From positions 1 to 64,000 of the forward strand of contig JALEKG010000059.1 of NCBI GenBank assembly GCA_022769185.1: a DNA stretch of 64,000 bases, given 5' to 3'. A model generated the notes under the pieces. That model made no database searches. It had not been told where the DNA came from and worked only from the letters and a program-made list of their open reading frames with translations. Position 1 is the first letter of the stretch. The number at the start of each line of letters is the position of its first letter. This document shows positions 57,106-64,000 of the stretch, piece by piece. This DNA comes from Dorea sp. GTDB taxonomy: Bacteria > Bacillota > Clostridia > Lachnospirales > Lachnospiraceae. The translations under genes were made by a program, and so were the position numbers.

Positions 57106-58026
57106 GTGGCTAAGTATGTAGCAAAACGTATTGTGGCGGCTCTTTTAACTCTCTGGGCGCTGGTGACAATCGTATTTTTCCTCGTGCGTTTAATGCCGGG
57201 TGATCCTTTTACCAGTGCAAAACTTACAGAGCAGGTAGCAGAGAATATGAGATCTTATTATGGATTTGATAAACCGTTACTTGTACAATATTTCGTTTAT
57301 ATGGGGAATCTTCTTCGCGGTAATTTCGGATATTCCATGAAATATACGAATAAGACTGTAAATTATATTATTGGACAGACATTCCCATTCTCTGCGGATC
57401 TTGGTATCCGTTCACTGGTTCTTGCAATTTCTATTGGACTTGTTCTGGGAATTATTGCAGCAAGAAATCGTGGTAAAAAAATTGACTTTTTCTGTGTTAT
57501 CGTAGCTGTTATCGGAACCAGTATCCCAGATTTCATCATGGGTGCATTTCTTCAGTACTTCTTTGGTATCAAATGGGGACTGTTTCCGGTTGCAAAATAT
57601 AATGGTATCGAATACACAATTCTTCCGGCTCTTGCGTTATCTTTCTATACACTGGCATCTGTCTCGCGAATTATGAGGTCCAGTATGCTGGAAGTAGTGC
57701 AGCAGGATTATATTAAGACGGCTCGTTCTAAAGGGTTGTCAGAAATGCGTATTACCTGTAAGCACCAGATCCGAAATGCCATTATGCCTGTTATGACAGT
57801 GCTTGGACCAACCGTTGCGTCTGTATTGACCGGTACTTTCGTAATTGAATCTATTTTTGCTATTCCTGGTATGGGTAAGTATTATGTCGAAAGTGTCAGT
57901 GTTAATGACTATTCAATGGTATTAGGAATGACAGTATTTTATGGTATCTTCCTTGTAACTGCTAACTTGATTGTGGATATTCTGTACGGTGTTGCAGATC
58001 CACGTGTACGAATCGGAAGAAAGTAG
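57106..58026 (+). CDS. oppB: Oligopeptide ABC transporter permease OppB
   Basis: 306 aa with six membrane helices. The N-terminal signature AKRIVAALLTLWALVTIVFF and GDPF context is typical of OppB/DppB. The binding-protein-dependent transport motif lies in KTARSKGLSEMRITCKHQIR (EAA loop), near residue 207. I chose GTG 57106 (AGGAGG seven bases upstream); ATG 57100 is only one base from that site. oppC follows after eight bases. Confidence 0.92.
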   Translation: MAKYVAKRIVAALLTLWALVTIVFFLVRLMPGDPFTSAKLTEQVAENMRSYYGFDKPLLVQYFVYMGNLLRGNFGYSMKYTNKTVNYIIGQTFPFSADLGIRSLVLAISIGLVLGIIAARNRGKKIDFFCVIVAVIGTSIPDFIMGAFLQYFFGIKWGLFPVAKYNGIEYTILPALALSFYTLASVSRIMRSSMLEVVQQDYIKTARSKGLSEMRITCKHQIRNAIMPVMTVLGPTVASVLTGTFVIESIFAIPGMGKYYVESVSVNDYSMVLGMTVFYGIFLVTANLIVDILYGVADPRVRIGRK

Positions 58027-58034
58027 GTGAGAGT

Positions 58035-58961
58035 ATGGCAGAATTAAATCGTGATATGTTTGTGATTAAAGGAAAAGATGCAAAGCGCATGGAAAGCATC
58101 AGCAGGCCGTCTCTCTCTTTCTGGCAGGATGCATGGCGCCGTTTGAAAAAGAACCGTTCCGCAATTGTCGGATTGATTATCATCGTTTTGTACGCGGTTC
58201 TTGCAATTTTTGCACCAATGTTTAGTAAATATACATTTTCAGAGATGGATATTGAGGCAATTCACTCTCTTCCATCAGCTGCGCACTGGCTTGGCTGTGA
58301 TTCAACCGGACGTGATCAGTGGGTACGTATCTGGATGGGGGCCCGTGTGTCCTTAAGTATTGGTCTGATTTCAGCACTCGTAAATATGTGTGTTGGTGCT
58401 GTGATTGGAGGCTTATGTGGATATTATGGCGGTAAGCTAGATATGATCGTAATGCGTATTGTAGATATTCTGTACGGTATTCCAAGTCTGATTATTACCA
58501 TTCTTGTTATGATGGTAATCGGCCAGGGTGGTGTAATGCCTCTGATCATTGCTCTTTGTATTGTTGGATGGATTGGAACCTGTCGATTTGTACGTGGTGA
58601 AGTTTATCGTCTGAAAGAGCAGGACTTTGTCATGGCTGCAAAGGTGCTGGGAGTGCCGGATTTCCCGATTATTATCCGTCATATCATTCCGAATATTATG
58701 GGTATGTTGATTACAAATTTATGTATGGCAATTCCGGGCGCTATCTTCCAGGAGGCATTCTTAAGCTACATTGGACTAGGTATTAAACCGCCAAACTGCA
58801 GCTGGGGAATTCTTGCAAAAGAAGGTATCCAGTATCTTCGTACTTATCCGCATGAAGTTATCATCCCTGCATTTTTTATCTGTACAACTATGTTGGCTCT
58901 GAACCTGTTGGGTAACGGCCTTCGTGATGTTGTAGACCCAAGACTTCGTGGAACTGATTAG
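58035..58961 (+). CDS. oppC: Oligopeptide ABC transporter permease OppC
   Basis: 308 aa with six membrane helices. N-terminal cytosolic segment SFWQDAWRRLKKNRSAIVGL, typical of OppC, then the periplasmic HWLGCDSTGRDQWVRIWMGA block. The EAA-type motif is VMAAKVLGVPDFPIIIRHII, and it ends in LGNGLRDVVDPRLRGTD, the usual OppC/DppC finish. It starts at ATG 58035 behind AGGTGAGAG and pairs with OppB. Confidence 0.93.
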   Translation: MAELNRDMFVIKGKDAKRMESISRPSLSFWQDAWRRLKKNRSAIVGLIIIVLYAVLAIFAPMFSKYTFSEMDIEAIHSLPSAAHWLGCDSTGRDQWVRIWMGARVSLSIGLISALVNMCVGAVIGGLCGYYGGKLDMIVMRIVDILYGIPSLIITILVMMVIGQGGVMPLIIALCIVGWIGTCRFVRGEVYRLKEQDFVMAAKVLGVPDFPIIIRHIIPNIMGMLITNLCMAIPGAIFQEAFLSYIGLGIKPPNCSWGILAKEGIQYLRTYPHEVIIPAFFICTTMLALNLLGNGLRDVVDPRLRGTD

Positions 58962-58973
58962 GAGGAATGTGAA

Positions 58974-60011
58974 ATGGCAGACAAAGAAAATATTCTTGAA
59001 TTAAAAAATCTGGTTTTTTCCTTCCATACATACGGCGGCGAAGTCAAGGCTGTACGAGATGTCAGCTTTAATGTACGGAAAGGGGAAATCCTTGGAATCG
59101 TAGGAGAGTCAGGATGTGGTAAGAGTGTTACTGCACAATGTATTCTCCGCCTGAATCCGGAACCACCTGGATTCTTTGAGAATGGAGAGATCCTTTTTAA
59201 TGGAGAAGACATCTTAAAGATGTCAAATAAAGAAATCAGAAAAATCAGAGGACGTGAAATTGGATTTGTATTCCAGGATCCGATGACATCTCTGAACCCT
59301 ACGATGAGGGTCGGAGCTCAGATTGAAGAGGTCTTCCTGGGAAGAACAGATGTCACCAAAAAAGAAGTGAAGGAAAGAGCGCTTGAGATTATGAGACTGG
59401 TTGGAATCAATGACGCAGAGAAGCGTTACAGACAATATCCACATGAATTGTCTGGAGGTATGAAACAGCGTATCATGATCGCAATCGCATTGGTAAGCCG
59501 TCCGAGTGTAATTATCTGTGACGAGCCAACTACATCTCTGGACGTAACGATTGAGGCACAGATTCTGGATCTTCTGTTGGAACTGAGAGAAAAACTGGGC
59601 ACTTCCATTATCATGATCACGCATGACCTTGGTGTTATCGCAAGACTTTGTGACCGTGTTATCGTTATGTATGGTGGTAAAGTAGTAGAACGTGGAAATG
59701 TAGGAGAAATCTTCTATGATACTGCACATCCATATACGAAAGGTCTTATGAAATCAATTGCAAAGCTGGATACACATAAAGGCGAAAAACTGCATCCAAT
59801 TGATGGAACACCTCCGGATCTGTTTGCACCTCCGAAGGGATGCCCATTTGCTGCCCGCTGTGAGTATGCAATGGATATCTGCAGTGAAATTCCACCGGAA
59901 ACTTATGTGTTATCTGAGGAACATAAGACGTGCTGCTGGCTGCAGCATGAGATGGCTCCAGATACAGATCTGAAGAAAGAAAATGTCGTACGGGAAGGAG
60001 AGGAGGTATAA
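58974..60011 (+). CDS. oppD: Oligopeptide ABC transporter ATP-binding protein OppD
   Basis: 345 aa. Walker A is IVGESGCGKSVTAQCI, the ABC signature is LSGGMKQRIMIAIAL, Walker B is VIICDEPTTSLD, and the H-loop is MITHDLGVIARLCD. The C-terminal oligopeptide-specific extension has CPFAARCEYAMDICSEIPPE with the cysteine set known to hold an Fe-S cluster in some OppD/DppD proteins. It starts at ATG 58974 behind AGGAGG. Its last codons overlap the RBS of oppF. Confidence 0.95.
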   Translation: MADKENILELKNLVFSFHTYGGEVKAVRDVSFNVRKGEILGIVGESGCGKSVTAQCILRLNPEPPGFFENGEILFNGEDILKMSNKEIRKIRGREIGFVFQDPMTSLNPTMRVGAQIEEVFLGRTDVTKKEVKERALEIMRLVGINDAEKRYRQYPHELSGGMKQRIMIAIALVSRPSVIICDEPTTSLDVTIEAQILDLLLELREKLGTSIIMITHDLGVIARLCDRVIVMYGGKVVERGNVGEIFYDTAHPYTKGLMKSIAKLDTHKGEKLHPIDGTPPDLFAPPKGCPFAARCEYAMDICSEIPPETYVLSEEHKTCCWLQHEMAPDTDLKKENVVREGEEV

Positions 60012-60012
60012 T

Positions 60013-60984
60013 ATGGAAAATAATGAAAGACAGCCTCTCGTTCAGGTAAAAGAATTATGTAAATATTTTCATGTTGGAAGACATGCAACACTGAAGGCAG
60101 TAGATGGTGTAACCTTTGATATTCATAAAGGAGAGACCGTAAGTCTTGTAGGAGAGTCAGGATGTGGGAAATCTACAACTGGAAGATGTATTATCCGTCT
60201 GTATGAACCAACGAAAGGACAGGTTATCTATGATGGAAAAGATATTATGCAGATGACAAAGGAAGAGAGAAAAGCATTTACCGGAAAAGTGCAGATGATT
60301 TTCCAGAATCCTTATGCATCTCTGAATCCCCGTATGACGGTAAAAGAGATTGTAGGGGAAGGACTGAAATATCAGGGAGTTCCAGCGAAGGAAATTGATC
60401 AGAAAGTAGAAACGCTTCTGGAAACAGTAGGTCTGAATAAGGATCATATGTCAAGATTTCCTCATGAGTTCTCAGGTGGACAGAGACAGCGTATCGGTAT
60501 TGCGCGTGCACTTGCAGTGGATCCGGAATTCATTATCTGTGATGAGCCGATCTCTGCTCTGGATGTGTCCATTCAGGCGCAGGTCATCAATATGCTGAAA
60601 GAGCTCCAGGAAACGAGAGGACTGACATATCTGTTCATCGCACATGATTTAAGTGTTGTAAAATATATTTCTGACCGTGTGGTTGTTATGTATCTGGGAA
60701 CGATCGTTGAGACGGCTGAGACAGAAGAATTGTATTCAAATCCAACGCATCCGTATACGCAGGCTTTACTGTCAGCTATTCCGGAAGCAGATCCGGACAA
60801 AGCAAAGAGTAATGTGCGTATTCCGATCAAAGGAGAGATTCCTAGCCCGATTAATCCGAAAGACTGCTGTCGTTTCGCAGAAAGATGCCAGTATGCAACA
60901 GACCGGTGTTTTAAGGAAATGCCAAAACTTCATGAAATTGCACCTGGACATGTGGTTGCATGTCATCTGACAGAAGGAAAATAA
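60013..60984 (+). CDS. oppF: Oligopeptide ABC transporter ATP-binding protein OppF
   Basis: 323 aa. Walker A is LVGESGCGKSTTGRCI, the signature is FSGGQRQRIGIARAL, Walker B is FIICDEPISALD, and the H-loop is FIAHDLSVVKYISD. The C-terminal cysteine motif is CCRFAERCQYATDRC. The start is ATG 60013, one base after the oppD stop, with GGAGAGGAGG upstream; the frame from 59983 reads in oppD. Last gene of the opp operon. Confidence 0.95.
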   Translation: MENNERQPLVQVKELCKYFHVGRHATLKAVDGVTFDIHKGETVSLVGESGCGKSTTGRCIIRLYEPTKGQVIYDGKDIMQMTKEERKAFTGKVQMIFQNPYASLNPRMTVKEIVGEGLKYQGVPAKEIDQKVETLLETVGLNKDHMSRFPHEFSGGQRQRIGIARALAVDPEFIICDEPISALDVSIQAQVINMLKELQETRGLTYLFIAHDLSVVKYISDRVVVMYLGTIVETAETEELYSNPTHPYTQALLSAIPEADPDKAKSNVRIPIKGEIPSPINPKDCCRFAERCQYATDRCFKEMPKLHEIAPGHVVACHLTEGK

Positions 60985-60997
60985 TATAAAATGTTTT

Positions 60998-61041
60998 AAA
61001 ACAGGAATGATTCCAGCGGAAAGGAGTCACTCCTGTTTTTT
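60998..61041 (+). terminator. Terminator of the opp operon
   Basis: A 17-pair stem with one A-C mismatch and a G-U pair (60998-61014 with 61023-61039), 8-nt loop, ending in a T-run. Confidence 0.85.
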
Positions 61042-61111
61042 ATATGGAATATTCTTCCATTATGGATATTAGAATGATAGTAATAGACAACGTGCCTGTG
61101 AGGGAATGTAT

Positions 61112-62269
61112 ATGGGAAGAATTCTGGCGATACTCATAAGTGTTTTTCTATGTGTTCAACCGGTATGGGCTTCACCTTCCATGGATGAAGGACCTCAGAT
61201 TACTGCTCCGTCAGCTGTGCTGATGGAAGCTTCGACCGGACAGATTATCTATGAAAAAGATGCAGATGAACAATTGCCGCCTGCCAGTGTTACAAAGATC
61301 ATGACACTTCTTTTGATCTTTGACGCACTGGATTCCGGACAGATTCAATTGGATGATAAGGTGACAACTTCAGAATATGCGGCTTCCATGGGAGGATCTC
61401 AGGTATTTCTGGAAGCAGGTGAGACTCAGACCGTTGATACATTAATCAAATGTATTTCTGTAGCGAGTGCGAATGATGCCTGCGTGGCGATGGCCGAATA
61501 CATATGTGGTAATGAGGAAGAGTTTGTTGCCCGGATGAATCAGCGTGCCAAAGACCTTGGAATGGAAAATACACATTTTATCAATTGTAATGGTCTGGAT
61601 GTTGATGGACACCTGACGACAGCAAGAGATATTGCAGTCATGTCCCGTGAGTTGATTACAGAGTATCCGGAGATATATGATTACTGTACGATATGGATGG
61701 AGAATATTACACATACAACAAAGAAAGGGACTTCAGAATTTGGACTTACGAATACGAATAAATTGATTCGGCAATATGAGTATGCGACTGGATTAAAAAC
61801 AGGGTCGACAGGTAAAGCGAAATTTTGTGTTTCTGCGACAGCAAGAAAGGACGGGATGGATCTGATTGCGGTAATTATGGCTGCACCAGATAGTAAAACA
61901 CGTATGAAAGATGCGGTCACACTTTTTAATTATGGATTTGGAAAATGTCAGCGCTATGAAGAAAAGCAGATTCAGCCAATGGAACCAGTCGAGGTATCAA
62001 GAGGAAAAGAAAAACAGGTAAATGTTGTTCAGGATGGAAAGTTTGTTTATGTAGATACTACCGGAGCAGACTTGAGTAAAGTTAAGAGAAAAGCGGTGTA
62101 TAAAGAGAAGATTGAGGCCCCGGTAAAAAAGGGAGAGAAAATCGGCGTAGTACAATACTATCTTGACGAAAAAATGATCGGAAGTATAGATATTATTGCA
62201 GAGCAATCAGTTGAAAAAATCAGTTATAAGAGTGCGATGGGAAATGCTCTTGAAGAATTTTTGTTGTAG
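61112..62269 (+). CDS. D-alanyl-D-alanine carboxypeptidase (DacF-type, class C PBP)
   Basis: 385 aa. The signal peptide is residues 1-~21 (ILAILISVFLCVQPVWA). The S11 peptidase domain has the three PBP motifs SVTK (S59-K62), SAN (119-121) and KTG (K229-G231). The C-terminal PBP5-like beta domain (MEPVEVSRGKEKQVNVVQDG) and an amphipathic end follow. It removes the terminal D-alanine of peptidoglycan stem peptides. The start is ATG 61112 (GAGGGA seven bases upstream); ATG 61106 is too close to the site. DacF in spore-formers acts on the spore cortex, but a vegetative role is equally possible. Confidence 0.93.
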   Translation: MGRILAILISVFLCVQPVWASPSMDEGPQITAPSAVLMEASTGQIIYEKDADEQLPPASVTKIMTLLLIFDALDSGQIQLDDKVTTSEYAASMGGSQVFLEAGETQTVDTLIKCISVASANDACVAMAEYICGNEEEFVARMNQRAKDLGMENTHFINCNGLDVDGHLTTARDIAVMSRELITEYPEIYDYCTIWMENITHTTKKGTSEFGLTNTNKLIRQYEYATGLKTGSTGKAKFCVSATARKDGMDLIAVIMAAPDSKTRMKDAVTLFNYGFGKCQRYEEKQIQPMEPVEVSRGKEKQVNVVQDGKFVYVDTTGADLSKVKRKAVYKEKIEAPVKKGEKIGVVQYYLDEKMIGSIDIIAEQSVEKISYKSAMGNALEEFLL

Positions 62270-62274
62270 TAAAG

Positions 62275-62305
62275 CAGCACGCAGCCTTTTTAAGGATGCG
62301 TGCTG
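62275..62305 (+). terminator. Hairpin after the dacF-like gene
   Basis: CAGCACGCA (62275-62283) with TGCGTGCTG (62297-62305), plus an inner CCTT/AAGG stem. The T-run after it is weak. Confidence 0.5.
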
Positions 62306-62313
62306 TTCGTTGG

Positions 62314-62342
62314 TTGCAAATTAGCTGGAATAATTATATAAT
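62314..62342 (+). promoter_or_regulatory. Promoter of the metallophosphoesterase gene
   Basis: TTGCAA (62314-62319), 17-base spacer, TATAAT (62337-62342), 27 bases before the start. Confidence 0.7.
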
Positions 62343-62369
62343 GATGCAAGATGAAAAGGAGAGAAACAT

Positions 62370-63224
62370 TTGAAAGTTTTGTTTGTTATTATATGTATTA
62401 TTATTCTTTTAGCTGTTTTGGAAAATATTAGAGAACTCCGAAATTTCACAACATCTTTTTATCGGATCAGTTCATCGAAACTCCAGGATCTACAGGAAAC
62501 AAAAAGGGTATTATTTTTAAGTGATCTTCATAATCACAGTTATGGCCGGGAGAATGAACGATTGCTGGCAAAGATAAAAGAGCTTCATCCCGAGATGATA
62601 CTGATCGGAGGAGATATGCTGATCCGTAAAGACGGGAATTCTTATGAAGGAACCGTTAGGTTTCTTTCAGAGTTGCCGAAGATCTGTCCGGTTTATTATG
62701 CGAATGGAAATCATGAGCAGAAGTTAAAGGAATTGCCACAGAAATATGAGCAGTCTTATGAAGTATATAAAAGTTCTCTGACCGATGCGGGGATTCACTT
62801 TTTGGAAAATGAATCGGTAGTCTTTGAGTGGGATGGCATCAAGATCGCGGTTACGGGACTAGAAATTCCGCTTTATGGATACCGGCATTTTGGAACAGTT
62901 TCTTTGCAAGAGTCTGTTCTTAAGGAACTGATTGGAGAACCGCAAGGGGAATATCAGATTCTTTTGGCGCATAATCCGGATTATGTAAAAGAATATCAGG
63001 CATGGGGAGCGGATCTGATCCTTTGTGGACATTATCATGGTGCTCTGGTCGGGATCCCGGGAGTGGGAGGTGTCATAGCGCCGAATTTTAAATTGTTCCC
63101 TAAATATTCCGGAGGTATTTATCGTGAAGAAAATGCAATTGCGGTGGTGAGCAGAGGTCTTGGAACGCATTCTGTACCTGTCAGGATTTTTAATATGCCG
63201 GAATTAGTTGTTTTGGACTTCTGA
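62370..63224 (+). CDS. Metallophosphoesterase (YaeI/YkuE-like)
   Basis: 284 aa. The N-terminal hydrophobic helix (VIICIIILLAVLENI) acts as membrane anchor. Calcineurin-like phosphoesterase motifs: VLFLSDLHNHSYGRENERLL (metal-binding aspartate and histidine), ILIGGDML, YYANGNHEQKLKE, ILLAHNPDYVKEY and LILCGHYHGALVGIPGVGG. YkuE-like enzymes act on lipid-linked or other phosphoesters at the membrane face; the substrate is unknown. It starts at TTG 62370 with AAAGGAGAG upstream. It has its own promoter. Confidence 0.88.
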   Translation: MKVLFVIICIIILLAVLENIRELRNFTTSFYRISSSKLQDLQETKRVLFLSDLHNHSYGRENERLLAKIKELHPEMILIGGDMLIRKDGNSYEGTVRFLSELPKICPVYYANGNHEQKLKELPQKYEQSYEVYKSSLTDAGIHFLENESVVFEWDGIKIAVTGLEIPLYGYRHFGTVSLQESVLKELIGEPQGEYQILLAHNPDYVKEYQAWGADLILCGHYHGALVGIPGVGGVIAPNFKLFPKYSGGIYREENAIAVVSRGLGTHSVPVRIFNMPELVVLDF

Positions 63225-63235
63225 GGGGATAAAGC

Positions 63236-63264
63236 TTGAGAAACATAGAAAAATCCTGTATAAT
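63236..63264 (+). promoter_or_regulatory. Promoter of scpA
   Basis: TTGAGA (63236-63241), 17-base spacer, TATAAT (63259-63264), 48 bases before ATG 63312. Confidence 0.65.
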
Positions 63265-63311
63265 AAAAAAGTTATTATAACGGAAGATATTATATAAGAT
63301 GAGGGAAATTT

Positions 63312-64000
63312 ATGGGGATTCCGGTAAAATTGCAGGTGTTTGAGGGGCCTTTGGATCTGCTTTTACACTTAATCGATAAAAATAAAATAGATATTTATGA
63401 TATTCCGATTGTTGAAATTACGAACCAGTATATGGATTATATCAAGGCAATGGAAGAGGAAGATCTGAATGTAATGAGTGAATTCCTGGTTATGGCGGCT
63501 ACTCTTTTGGATATCAAGTGCAGAATGCTTCTTCCAAAGGAAGTGAATGAAGATGGTGAAGAGGAAGATCCAAGAAAAGAGCTGGTGGAACAGCTGCTGG
63601 AATATAAGATGTATAAATATATGTCTTATGAACTGAAAGACAGAGAAATGGATAGCGGACAGGTGATGTATAAGGATCCGACGATTCCGGAAGAAGTGCG
63701 GGAATATGAAGTACCGGTGGATATGGATGAGTTGTTGGGGGATCTGACACTGACAAAGCTGAATCAAATTTTTAAAGATGTAATGAAACGCCAGGCTGAT
63801 AAAGTGGATCCTGTCCGCAGTAAATTTGGAAAGATAGAGAAAGAAGAAGTAACTCTGCCGGATAAGCTTGAGTATGTAACAGAGTATGCCAGAGTACATT
63901 TTCAGTTTGATTTTAGAAATCTTTTGTCAAAACAGAGTTCCAGAACACAGATTGTAGTGACTTTTCTTGCAATCTTACAATTGATGAAGGAAGGTGTGAT
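63312..64000 (+). CDS. scpA: Segregation and condensation protein A, 5' part (3' end outside window)
   Basis: About 229 codons are present and the frame is open at the window's end. The kleisin subunit of the SMC condensin complex. The N-terminal signature PVKLQVFEGPLDLLLHLIDK is followed by KIDIYDIPIVEITNQYMDYI and VMAATLLDIKCRMLLPKE, which forms the SMC-neck-binding domain; an acidic linker (NEDGEEEDPRKE) comes next. The partial C-terminal winged-helix region VVTFLAILQLMKEG is beginning at the edge. It starts at ATG 63312 with GAGGGA upstream. scpB is expected just downstream but is not in the window. Confidence 0.95.
   Translation, partial: MGIPVKLQVFEGPLDLLLHLIDKNKIDIYDIPIVEITNQYMDYIKAMEEEDLNVMSEFLVMAATLLDIKCRMLLPKEVNEDGEEEDPRKELVEQLLEYKMYKYMSYELKDREMDSGQVMYKDPTIPEEVREYEVPVDMDELLGDLTLTKLNQIFKDVMKRQADKVDPVRSKFGKIEKEEVTLPDKLEYVTEYARVHFQFDFRNLLSKQSSRTQIVVTFLAILQLMKEGV

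Noticed and set aside
1..64000. Prophage, transposon, integrase, tRNA, rRNA or CRISPR array
   Set aside because: No integrase, transposase, cas gene, terminal inverted repeats, tRNA cloverleaf or regularly spaced repeats were seen; topB is the only gene of a type sometimes found on mobile elements and has ordinary neighbours.

Overview
The window reads as a stretch of chromosome from an anaerobic, spore-forming member of the Firmicutes, most likely family Lachnospiraceae (relatives of Dorea, Mediterraneibacter or Blautia). The evidence is a complete six-subunit Rnf complex, a biotin-dependent sodium-pump decarboxylase, sporulation genes (an alpha/beta-type SASP and a GerW/YtfJ-like protein), strong AGGAGG ribosome binding sites, TTGACA/TATAAT-type promoters, and Firmicutes gene orders such as rpmB-yloU-yloV-recG and ytfI-ytfJ. 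No phage, insertion sequence, CRISPR array, rRNA or tRNA gene was seen, and the gene content is mostly core. Genus-level placement is inference.

Layout. 1-7.8 kb: the end of argH, then asd, ppk1, a topoisomerase III, a hexapeptide-repeat protein, a beta-hydroxyacid dehydrogenase and mgsA. 8-14.5 kb: a sodium:solute symporter, a 2-isopropylmalate synthase fused to an AraC-type DNA-binding domain (preceded by a possible 20-codon leader ORF), and a large FtsX-type permease with no ATPase beside it. 14.5-17.8 kb, minus strand: an M24B aminopeptidase P and a POT-family peptide transporter. 18-23.5 kb: a five-gene carboxylase/decarboxylase operon with two different carboxyltransferases around one biotin carrier, plus the membrane beta subunit and an OadG-like subunit. 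23.5-29 kb: an RpiR-type regulator, a YhiN-type flavoprotein, a YcxB-like membrane protein, cmk, ispH and a four-domain S1 protein. 29.2-34.2 kb: rnfCDGEAB, followed by a DUF2752 protein and a small membrane protein. 35.3-37.3 kb: an ApbE flavin transferase diverging from a NusG-domain-II protein and a Gx-family membrane protein, a set that fits maturation and support of the Rnf flavoproteins. 37.3-46.4 kb: ruvAB, zapA, a U32 protein, an FtsW/RodA-class polymerase overlapping a class B penicillin-binding protein, and a GerW sporulation module. 46.5-51.4 kb: rpmB, Asp23-family yloU, yloV/fakA, recG and a SASP. 51.4-55 kb: an orphan HicB-like gene, an XRE-cupin regulator and a GH127 beta-L-arabinofuranosidase-like enzyme. 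55-61 kb: a remnant of an M24 peptidase, then oppABCDF with an intrinsic terminator between oppA and oppB. 61-64 kb: a DacF-type carboxypeptidase, a metallophosphoesterase and the start of scpA, which runs off the window.

Two energy-coupling systems lie close together. Decarboxylation by the biotin operon would export sodium. Rnf couples reduced ferredoxin and NAD to ion export. The SSS symporter could use a sodium gradient. Peptide use is supported by the POT transporter, aminopeptidase P and the Opp system. The least usual items are the LeuA-AraC fusion with its small upstream ORF, the two-carboxyltransferase operon, and a cysteine-rich tail on RnfE.
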